A stretch of DNA of 12,758 bases from Phoronis pallida (Eukaryota; Phoronida; Phoronidae). The stretch is from positions 1-12,758 of the forward strand of contig JAOXYC010182246.1 of the NCBI GenBank assembly GCA_028565715.1. The letters are read 5' to 3'. A model generated the notes under the pieces. The model worked only from the letters and a program-made list of their open reading frames with translations. It was not told the DNA's origin and made no database searches. Made by a program: the position numbers and the translations under genes. Below, piece after piece: positions 8,501-12,758 of the stretch (within the stretch, counting starts at the first letter, position 1; the number at the start of each line of letters is the position of its first letter).

Positions 8501-11500
8501 ACAAGTTATGGTCATCAAGGGACTCATACACAAAATTTCTAGTTGATTTGATTTTTTAAGATGGATGTGGAAATCTGAAGATCAAGGAGAATAATATATT
8601 TGATTTTATATATCTTGTGCTTCATTTCACTTATGAGTGTAATTTCTCACCATTAAAAATGTTGATATAAAATAGTATTGCCTTGCATCTAACTTGAGCA
8701 GTAGTTTGTGCAGGAACTCATTTCTCTGAACATCTGTGAAATAACAAACAAGGATGTGTTATAACATGTAAATCTGCGTTACCATATACTATGGTATAAT
8801 GAAAAAAAAGGCTGGTTGCCAGTGATAAAACAATAAAATACATTAAAATGTCACTCTAATGCTGATGAAATAAAAACGGTTTAAAATCCTAGCTTATGTC
8901 AGTTCGACATTTTCTGTTCACTTTTAAATTGTACGCCATTGAAAAAGAATGTATTTCAAAAGCTCTGGATTTCATTTCTTTTTTATTATGCCAGCAATTG
9001 GGTGACATTTTAATGTAATATCCTATACTGCTTACTTCTGTGATAATTTCTTTTACCAATGGAATATTTTTACTGATCTTTTACTCATAATGGATTGTTT
9101 CATTCAAATTTCCAATCAAGAGTTATGAGTTTTGAGAATGAGTTTGCACTATAAGTATTATACTTTCTGATCACAACCTGTCAAAACAAATGTAAAGCTT
9201 GGAAAATTGAAAGAAAAAATTAAAAGAATTTTTAAAACTATAAGTTAATATAATTTTTTACCATCCCACTCCTTTGAGAACCATTTTAAAAGTTGTTGAG
9301 CATTCTGTGGTAAATTCCGTGGCTGAATTATGGGTGACATTGATCTGCTACGGAAAAATGTAGACCGATTCTTTTTTGGTGGCACCCTCTCAGCACTGGC
9401 AGGTTTTTCTTGAAAAACTGGTTCAGTCTGCATATGCCTCCTTACAGGCATTTCAATGAACCTGGAATTGACATCAAATCTTTGAGAGAAAATGCTTTTT
9501 CAATAAGTTTTAAGAATCTTAATGAACTTGAAATAACCAAAGAATGAATTGACACATAGCAAAGACAAAAGGCTGAAAATTTGTTTTTTTATGACACATT
9601 AAAACATTGATCTAATAATGATGAAACTGTTGTTAGAGTCTCTGTTTTTAAAAGAATTATGTGTATGTGAAGTAATGATTATCTAATTCACAATGTGGGG
9701 TACTGGGTATTTAGATGTTCCTGAAAGTAGCCAGAAACCAGAAAAGAAAGCATGTTACAAATCAGGAATGAATGAAGTCTGGCCTTTGTAACGAGAAATG
9801 GATCTTGTTCTGATATCCAGGCTTCTAAGAGGCTATTTTAATAATTAAATAATTTAATCATTAGAAAGCAATGACCTTACCTATACAAAGCAGGGGCTGA
9901 GGCTACTAGACTCCAGTTAAAATCCTCTTTTGATTTTGACTGTGATTTATTTTTGCCAAGCTTTCCGCCTGATAGTTGAGGTAAACTGTTTCCTCGTAGA
10001 TGTGAACTAAAACAAAACATTTGTGTTAATAAAGTGAAATTCACAATGTTGAATACAATTTTTATCATATTCCTCTTGGACTTGCTAAATTTATTGCCCA
10101 CCAATGCACAATTTTATCCCTTAGTGGCCAGGTCAATATAGCATATTCAAGGGAAATAAATTCACAATTTTTAAAAAGTATGATAAAATAAAATTAATTC
10201 ACGAACATATAGTCCATTTGCAGTTGTATTTTATCAAATTTGTCACAATGCCAATAAGATTCACTTACGGCCAGTGAAAATCATGTTGAATCATGCTTCA
10301 CTTAAAGTCTAATTTTTGGTGTGTGAAAATGCATATTCACCAACTTTCCATAATGATCAGCATTGACCAGTGAAACCCAAAAGAAGATCTTCATATCTTC
10401 CTCCTGTTCAACATACCTGGCTGAACTAGCAGGTGTTTCTACTCTACATTCTTCTTTCACTTGACTAGCGTCTTTCAGATATGCACTCCCTATTCTGTGG
10501 TAGTTGTCCATACGGTTCTTTTTGGTTCTCTCCTAAATATAACAAAGGTTGGTTTTATAGCAACCAATACAAAATATTGATGGTTTACATCTATATTATA
10601 CAAACTATAAGTGAACCATACTATTTATTAACTATATTGAATGTCAGTGCTACTCCATGATGTAATGGTTATAGCACTAAACTATCTGGCGGTTGAAGTT
10701 CACTAATTGAGAAGTTCATCAATAATTTTTCTAGATTTGTTTCAATCCGTGTACATTTCTGTTTTGTGAGACAATAACTTGCCATAGAGATGGCACTTTT
10801 TCTTTTTGCCTAAAGTAACTATGAAATGAGGATTTTCTTGAGGATGAGTGTCAAATCACTTTAATCACATAAATAACAAGAAAAATTCAGAACATGACTG
10901 TCTTTTCAAAAGTTTAATATTTCCCATTGACATACCTTTACTTTCCTACTAATGTGTGTACTGACTGGTTGAAAATTAATATTAGGGAACTGAGTCTTAG
11001 CTTGATACATGAAATCTCTGTGAAGTGTTGGTTGCATTACTGTCCATAAAAACTGGAACTGGTTGAAGTTACTGGAGGTTAGCAGCTCTTCAAGAATCTC
11101 ACATCTCTGGAAATAAAGGAATGAATGTTGTTAGGCATCATGTCACACTTTTTGTAAGTTTTTAAACCTACGGTTTTATCTTAGTAGTTGAGTTAGCGGA
11201 GCCTCGTAGCGACCGGCTTTGGGATCGTCTTGCGTCCGCGCGCGTCGAGTAGACCGTGGAGGTAAGCCCGCTAGTTTTACTACATATTCCAGCTATAGTT
11301 CAGTTCAGAATATTCAGACTCAGAGAACAACTTGCCACTGTAGCCTAAGTATCCATGTAATAAATAAACAGATACAACACGATACAGCAGAAATCTTGGC
11401 TAAACCGCTTAGACCCTAGGCAAAGAGCAACTAGGCGATTTTTTCGCCGTTAATTAGCAAAGCCCAAGCTTTAATGTGACTGTCGCAAAACGAGCAACTT

Positions 11501-11913
11501 GCTTTTTATGATTGGGGATTAGACAGTGCAGTGAGCTATTCATTGTTTTCTTTAGTAAGTTTAGTAGACCTTATGCAAAATCACCAAAACAAGCACTTTC
11601 TCTCAATATATTGAAGATCAATAAAATGTAAACACAGTCACACAGACTCGCACGGTCGCACCTGCTTATGATTCCAATCTTCAACCCAAAGAGACAACTG
11701 ATCAAGTTGTTTATCAAAAAGTACATTCCCCACTGTTGGGGCAACCCCTCCATGCCCTCGCCACGTCCATGAATCATTTTCAGAGAGGCCCAGTGGGGTT
11801 TCAGGTTTACTCGACAGGATACTCATGTCAGAAGGCCATTCTCTGCTCCCACATACAAGCTGTTGATTGGCAACAGGCGGATTATGGTACCTGCACGGCG
11901 ACTCAAAATACAT
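2382..11913 (-). CDS. F-box/WD40-repeat protein (FBXW type), 14 coding exons, 693 aa
   Basis: Fourteen exons joined at GT-AG junctions with matching phases give one frame of 2082 bases (join 11913..11662, 11106..10936, 10532..10417, 10006..9881, 9461..9262, 8733..8651, 8200..8029, 7304..7181, 6775..6589, 5072..4959, 4576..4454, 3857..3673, 3024..2923, 2508..2382). Order of domains: W/QR-containing helical repeat 1 (about 69-120), basic Ser-rich linker (142-276), helical repeat 2 (about 277-323), F-box (about 324-365, ITCLP start and CKSWKKL), FBXW linker helix (WKRMYKENLHLKKNW, 385-399), and seven WD40 blades (about 403-690). Members of this family bind SKP1-CUL1 through the F-box and substrates through the propeller, for ubiquitination in cytosol or nucleus. 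The pre-F-box segment resembles the dimerisation or D-like region of beta-TrCP, FBXW and FBXO16 proteins. I cannot tell the orthologue (FBXW7-, FBXW10- or other). The N-terminus is the least certain part: an upstream exon is possible. Confidence 0.85.
2923..3024 (-). CDS. F-box/WD40 gene, exon 13: blade 6
   Basis: Codon 618 (part) to first two bases of codon 652; acceptor TTTTGTTGTAG, donor CAAGA|GTGAGA. It encodes QMVSAGQDGTVKYWNIQ, a canonical blade end. Reading past the donor gives Glu and then TGA, which would truncate the protein one blade short of seven. Splicing to 2508 instead restores blade 7, so the donor is preferred. Confidence 0.88.
3025..3672 (-). other. Intron 12 (648 bp), with an inverted-repeat element
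   Basis: GT-AG intron between exons 12 and 13. Most of it (3244-3624) is a candidate mobile element described separately. No other exon, ORF or RNA gene is seen. Confidence 0.7.
3244..3624. repeat. Candidate non-autonomous element with terminal inverted repeats and a 9-bp hairpin
   Basis: The left end (TTACT-GAGTA-GTGGTTAGAC, 3245-3264) matches the reverse complement of the right end (GTCTGACCAC-TAGTACCGAGTAA, 3602-3624) apart from small gaps. Just inside the left end, CGATTGCTC (3264-3272) and GAGCAATCG (3281-3289) form a perfect 9-bp stem with an 8-nt loop. The interior is richer in GC than the surrounding intron. TAGTGGTTAG also resembles a tRNA D-arm, so a SINE head is an alternative reading. 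No target-site duplication was found. Confidence 0.45.
3673..3857 (-). CDS. F-box/WD40 gene, exon 12: blades 4-6, including a degenerate blade 5
   Basis: Residues 557-617 plus two bases; acceptor TGTATTTATGTAG, donor AAAAG|GTACTA. It starts with TVRLWE of blade 4. Blade 5 is degenerate: no GH dipeptide, and YGETILLYKID in place of the usual D-x-T-x-x-x-WD ending. Blade 6 begins with LLNTYNDHQKR. Confidence 0.9.
4235..4328. repeat. Dispersed repeat family 2, intron copy
   Basis: Shares with 12618-12758, in the same order, CAGGTCGAGGGA (4264-4275), GAAAGTAGG, TTTAAGTGGAGTGACGT (4291-4307; one base differs) and CATATACTTAGCGA (4314-4327; 14 of 14). The intron copy is shorter between the blocks, as if it had internal deletions. 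It lies in intron 11 (3858-4453), otherwise featureless. Confidence 0.65.
4454..4576 (-). CDS. F-box/WD40 gene, exon 11: WD40 blade 4 module
   Basis: Residues 516-556, symmetric phase 0-0 exon of 41 codons, from AKIWDI to GSADR. Acceptor ATTGATTTCAG; the donor AGG|GTTGGT is non-ideal but is the only one that keeps the GSADR-TVRLWE junction. Key motif LTGHSAAVFAVD. Confidence 0.92.
4959..5072 (-). CDS. F-box/WD40 gene, exon 10: WD40 blade 3 module
   Basis: Residues 478-515, a symmetric phase 0-0 exon of 38 codons that spans exactly one propeller unit, from VWNL (end of blade 2) to GSQDKT (blade 3). Acceptor TTCACGATAG, donor AAAACT|GTAAGT. Key motif LFGHDGPVWTI. Confidence 0.92.
5479..5664. 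mobile_element. MITE-like element with about 45-bp terminal inverted repeats
   Basis: The left arm (5483-5529) and the reverse complement of the right arm (5615-5660) share TTATATT-CACTTACTAG-AGAA, TTA-GT-GAGCACAAT and neighbours, with a few gaps. The pair encloses about 85 bases of unrelated, non-coding sequence. TTAA stands immediately outside both ends (5479-5482, 5661-5664), consistent with a piggyBac-type TTAA target duplication, although TTAA is common by chance in such AT-rich DNA. No transposase is present, so any movement would need an enzyme from elsewhere. Confidence 0.6.
5823..5918. repeat. Dispersed repeat copy 2 with perfect 21-bp hairpin
   Basis: 5823-5854 is the second copy of the 32-bp repeat seen at 2249-2280. 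It is followed by a perfect inverted repeat: 5864-5884 and 5898-5918, 21 of 21 bases complementary around a 13-nt loop. The right arm carries GTTCTGAATTTTTCT (5893-5907), also present next to the tRNA-like head at 2046-2032 and at 10893-10879. This ties the hairpin to the same short-element family. Confidence 0.65.
6589..6775 (-). CDS. F-box/WD40 gene, exon 9: WD40 blades 1 and 2
   Basis: Codon 415 (part) to residue 477; acceptor TCTTAATAATAG, donor AAAG|GTAGAT in phase 0. Blade 1 ends in GSMDKTIRIWD, blade 2 carries LKGHAKGVWCLQF and GSFDGTIK. The GH, structural Asp and WD positions are canonical. The cut falls just before the VW of blade 2, the same place as the next two junctions. Confidence 0.93.
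6776..7180 (-). other. Intron 8 (405 bp)
   Basis: GT-AG intron. The only structure noted is a perfect 8-bp inverted repeat, CTAGATCT (6958-6965) and AGATCTAG (6969-6976), with a 3-nt spacer. No exon or RNA gene is seen. Confidence 0.5.
7181..7304 (-). CDS. F-box/WD40 gene, exon 8: linker helix and first propeller strand
   Basis: Codon 374 (part) to codon 415 (part); acceptor TTTTTTTTCAAG, donor CACAA|GTAAGT. The frame fixed by splicing, not the longest open frame here, gives WKRMYKENLHLKKNWNTG. This is the conserved FBXW linker (pattern W-x-x-x-Y-x-x-x-x-x-L-x-x-N-W) between F-box and propeller. It then enters blade 1 with VVNFQGHSH. Confidence 0.88.
7305..8028 (-). other. Intron 7 (724 bp), nothing recognised
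   Basis: GT-AG intron between exons 7 and 8. Small palindromes occur (for example 7338-7355 around TTGATTTAAAGATCAA), but no gene, clear mobile element or long repeat is seen. Confidence 0.5.
8029..8200 (-). CDS. F-box/WD40 gene, exon 7: F-box domain
   Basis: Residues 317-373 plus one base; acceptor TTTATTTTTAG, donor CCTA|GTAAGT in phase 1. It contains the whole F-box. DFITCLPQVLALEVLSYL matches the L-P start and first helices, followed by AARVCKSWKKLCYNGNLWMK with the conserved V-C-x-x-W and LW positions. By family knowledge this is the SKP1-binding surface that recruits the CUL1 scaffold. Confidence 0.93.
8285..8575. repeat. Long imperfect foldback (inverted repeat) in intron 6
   Basis: The stretch folds on itself around 8423. 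The left arm (about 8290-8421) pairs with the right arm (about 8425-8570) at roughly four of five positions by eye. Perfect blocks include AAATCAACTAGAAAT (8303-8317 with 8535-8549), ATCTGGGTCAAAAAA, and AGGGGTGATTTGAGAGC near 8376-8392 with its complement at 8452-8468. The apex closes with TCTCTTTTAAGAGA (8417-8430). There is almost no loop, so the intron RNA would form one hairpin of more than 100 pairs. It may be a foldback MITE or a tail-to-tail duplication. Confidence 0.85.
8651..8733 (-). CDS. F-box/WD40 gene, exon 6: helical repeat 2
   Basis: Codon 289 (last two bases) to residue 316; acceptor TTATTTCACAG, donor ATG|GTGAGA, phase 0 at the end. It encodes VQRNEFLHKLLLKLDARQYY and FISTFLM, amphipathic helices of the type found directly before the F-box in FBXW and FBXO16 proteins. 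At 83 bases it is too short to stand out by length, but it is fixed by phase on both sides. Confidence 0.85.
8734..9261 (-). other. Intron 5 (528 bp), nothing recognised
   Basis: GT-AG intron between exons 5 and 6. AT-rich; no gene, long repeat or RNA structure stands out. Confidence 0.5.
9262..9461 (-). CDS. F-box/WD40 gene, exon 5: RS-like linker and start of helical repeat 2
   Basis: Codon 222 (part) to first base of codon 289. Acceptor GTCAATTCCAG, donor GATG|GTAAAA (phase 1). The linker includes PPKKNRSTFFRSRSMSP, basic with possible Ser phosphorylation sites. The exon ends in QQLLKWFSKEWD, the start of the second helical repeat and the counterpart of QLSLWVEDW in exon 1. Confidence 0.85.
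9462..9880 (-). other. Intron 4 (419 bp), nothing recognised
   Basis: GT-AG intron between exons 4 and 5, AT-rich and without recognisable elements. Confidence 0.5.
9881..10006 (-). CDS. F-box/WD40 gene, exon 4: Ser/Lys-rich linker
   Basis: Residue 180 (part) to codon 222 (part); symmetric phase 2-2 exon of 126 bases, so it could be skipped without a frameshift. Acceptor TTTTGTTTTAG, donor TATAG|GTAAGG. It contains GKLGKNKSQSKSKED, a low-complexity basic and Ser-rich stretch that is probably disordered. Confidence 0.8.
10007..10416 (-). other. Intron 3 (410 bp), nothing recognised
   Basis: GT-AG intron between exons 3 and 4. The open frames that run into it from both exons are read-through. 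Nothing else is seen. Confidence 0.5.
10417..10532 (-). CDS. F-box/WD40 gene, exon 3: basic linker
   Basis: Residues 142-179 plus two bases of codon 180, which becomes Ser after splicing (AG|T). Acceptor TTATATTTAG, donor CAG|GTATGT. It opens with a basic cluster (ERTKKNR), a possible nuclear localisation or SKP1-independent contact segment, then polar residues without a recognised fold. The open frame continues for a while into the intron, but the donor and the frame of exon 4 show that this is read-through. Confidence 0.8.
10648..10740 (+). repeat. Decayed tRNA-derived SINE head in intron 2
   Basis: CCATGATGTAATGGTTATAG resembles the D-arm and A box of a tRNA (A-box-like TGATGTAATGG, 10658-10668). 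A degenerate B box GGTTGAAGTTC (10691-10701, 8 of 11 to GGTTCGANTCC by eye) follows at tRNA-like spacing, and AATAATTTTTCTAG comes after it, echoing the GAATTTTTCT body of the copy at 2032-2117. It is more eroded than that copy, so the assignment is tentative. Confidence 0.4.
10879..10912. repeat. Fragment of the GAATTTTTCT short-repeat family
   Basis: AGAAAAATTCAGAAC (10879-10893) is an exact reverse complement of GTTCTGAATTTTTCT at 5893-5907 and the same word as 2032-2046. It is followed by CTGTCTTTTCAA, also found in the right arm of the 5864-5918 hairpin. Only a fragment survives here. Confidence 0.5.
10936..11106 (-). CDS. F-box/WD40 gene, exon 2: end of helical repeat 1
   Basis: Residues 85-141, phase 0 at both ends; acceptor TTTATTTCCAG, donor AAAG|GTATGT. 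It continues repeat 1 with QRCEILEELL and LHRDFM. These parallel QRNEFLHKLL and YKDFI in the second copy before the F-box. Repeat 1 is followed by TQFPNINF instead of an F-box. Confidence 0.85.
11107..11661 (-). other. Intron 1 (555 bp), containing a GC-rich structured insertion
   Basis: GT-AG intron between exons 1 and 2. The part from about 11184 to 11520 has clearly higher GC than other introns and short hairpins such as GGCGATTTTTTCGCC (11433-11447). It probably derives from an inserted element; its outer ends were not identified. Confidence 0.5.
11184..11283. repeat. GC-rich inverted-repeat segment
   Basis: GTAGTTGAGTTAGCGGAGCC (11184-11203) pairs imperfectly with AAGCCCGCTAGTTTTACTAC (11264-11283), and the enclosed 60 bases are more than half G+C, with alternating CG steps (CGTCCGCGCGCGTCG). 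This contrasts sharply with the surrounding AT-rich intron. It could be a mobile-element fragment or a structured RNA; no known family was recognised. Confidence 0.4.
11662..11913 (-). CDS. F-box/WD40 gene, exon 1 (provisional first coding exon)
   Basis: Encodes residues 1-84 and ends at donor CAG|GTGCGA in phase 0, which joins the next exon in frame. The last 16 residues (QLDQLSLWVEDWNHKQ) begin the first helical repeat. The ATG at 11913 directly follows an in-frame TAA, so it is the only start in this frame without another exon; its Kozak context is weak. Alternatively, the CAG at 11893-11891 is a splice acceptor and the true start lies upstream. A strong-context ATG (GTTATGGCG) at 12279 followed by a weak donor GG|GTGTAG at 12238 would join in frame at that acceptor. 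Confidence 0.7.
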
Positions 11914-12600
11914 TTACAATTTTTTTTTACACATTGAATAAATCCATAGTTTTGATTTGAAATGCACAATATGAAGTTCAAATTTTGCAATGTGAACCAA
12001 GATTAATTTTTTCTTTTGTTAAAATTCGACAAAATGACAAAAACTAAGCAAAAGCTTAAAATAAAAAATGTTTTTGGGTGTGTCATTTTTAAATAATCAG
12101 GAAGTGAAAGACAAAACACAGAAAACCGAAGTCCAAAGTCAGAAATGTCGTCCACAACTGCTCAGAAAAGGAGCCAGGTAGACAAGTTGTACTTCTAGCC
12201 AAGCCTCCAGAAATAAGGAAGCTAGGGAGACACTACACCCTAGCGATAGTGGGGTTTTTTGTTGCGTACCGACCGCCATAACATAACATTTCTGTCAATG
12301 TCATTCTTTTTCGCAATCGTCATTAGACGTCATTTGTTTGTTAACTGCGTTATTATTTTTGCCGTTCATATATAGGTTTTGTTCCAGACCCCCCCTCTTG
12401 TATATGTTATACATTTTCCCTATTTATTATATCGAAAATTTAACGTAAGCTTAAATGTTTTACTTCCTGATGGAATCACAGGCATCAGTTGAAAGTAAAA
12501 CAGCTCAATAAAATATATAAAAATAAAAGATTTCATCACAGACAATTCACTTGTGGAAGGAATAGAACAGGCTACATTAAACTGGGGCAATTAGTATCAG
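11914..12600 (-). promoter_or_regulatory. 5' flank / possible 5' UTR and upstream exon of the F-box gene
   Basis: No second gene is seen. On the minus strand an ATG in strong context (GTTATGGCG, 12279-12277) opens 46 codons, the only hint of an upstream first exon. TATATA at about 12369-12374 could act as a TATA element for a start near there, but such strings are frequent in AT-rich DNA. Two ETS-like AGGAAGT words (about 12100 on + and 12467 on -) occur. None of these is more than suggestive. Confidence 0.3.
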
Positions 12601-12617
12601 GCCTTGGTAACAACCGG

Positions 12618-12758
12618 TCTAGACTCTACTACAGCCCCTTCGACGCAGGTCGAGGGACTGTAACAATCGCGGGGGGTCTACCGAAAGTAGGGATCGGGTT
12701 ACCGATAGTAGTTTAAGCGGAGTGACGTCATCTGCATATACTTAGCGATACTGGATTA
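12618..12758. repeat. Dispersed repeat family 2, upstream copy (runs off the window)
   Basis: This copy shares four ordered blocks with 4235-4328, including the exact 12-mer CAGGTCGAGGGA (12646-12657) and the exact 14-mer CATATACTTAGCGA (12735-12748). It contains a perfect CREB/ATF-type palindrome TGACGTCA (12723-12730), which is TGACGTAA in the intron copy. An open frame across the region on the plus strand has no protein-like character. The right end is not in the window. Confidence 0.65.

Noticed and set aside
11736-11960. 74-aa plus-strand frame
   Set aside because: Antisense to exon 1 of the F-box gene.
12098-12474. 14-bp inverted pair ATCAGGAAGT(R)AAA flanking about 360 bp
   Set aside because: The similarity stops after 14 bases on both sides, so it is not a credible element end; noted only as two ETS-like words.
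12489-12716. 75-aa plus-strand frame at the window end
   Set aside because: It mostly covers a dispersed repeat whose second copy has no such frame.

Overview
The window looks like nuclear DNA of an invertebrate animal, most likely a mollusc or another lophotrochozoan. The evidence is a metazoan-type lysine-rich histone H1 tail, a 14-exon gene with GT-AG introns, AT-rich non-coding DNA (by eye about two thirds A+T), and many small tRNA-like and inverted-repeat elements in introns. The species cannot be named from the sequence alone.

Layout. Positions 1-276 (+) hold the 3' end of a histone H1 gene that starts outside the window; a canonical AATAAA follows at 408-413. Positions 414-2381 are intergenic. 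They contain one unexplained 180-codon ORF (619-1161, +), a 75-nt tRNA-like SINE head on the minus strand (2043-2117), and a copy of a short dispersed repeat (2249-2280). Positions 2382-11913 (-) hold one large gene that I could reconstruct exon by exon. Thirteen introns keep a single reading frame through all splice junctions and give a 693-residue F-box/WD40 protein. It has two tandem 'pre-F-box' helical repeats separated by a basic, Ser-rich linker, then an F-box, the conserved FBXW linker helix, and a complete seven-bladed WD40 propeller. It is probably the substrate-recognition subunit of an SCF (SKP1-CUL1-F-box) ubiquitin ligase. H1 and this gene are convergent. Positions 11914-12758 hold the presumed 5' flank or 5' UTR of the F-box gene and, at the edge, a second copy of a dispersed repeat also present in one of its introns.

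Points of most interest: (1) the last WD40 blade lies in a separate small exon (2382-2508), and reading through the preceding donor gives an immediate in-frame TGA, so a naive gene model loses blade 7; (2) three exon junctions cut the propeller at the same structural place in phase 0, leaving two single-blade symmetric exons; (3) the region before the F-box is internally duplicated; (4) the introns hold a long near-perfect foldback (about 8285-8575), a MITE-like element with possible TTAA target duplications (5479-5664), a perfect 21-bp hairpin belonging to a dispersed family, and other inverted-repeat elements. I see no sign of a defence, viral or prokaryotic system here. All homology statements are from memory of the families and were not checked by a search.
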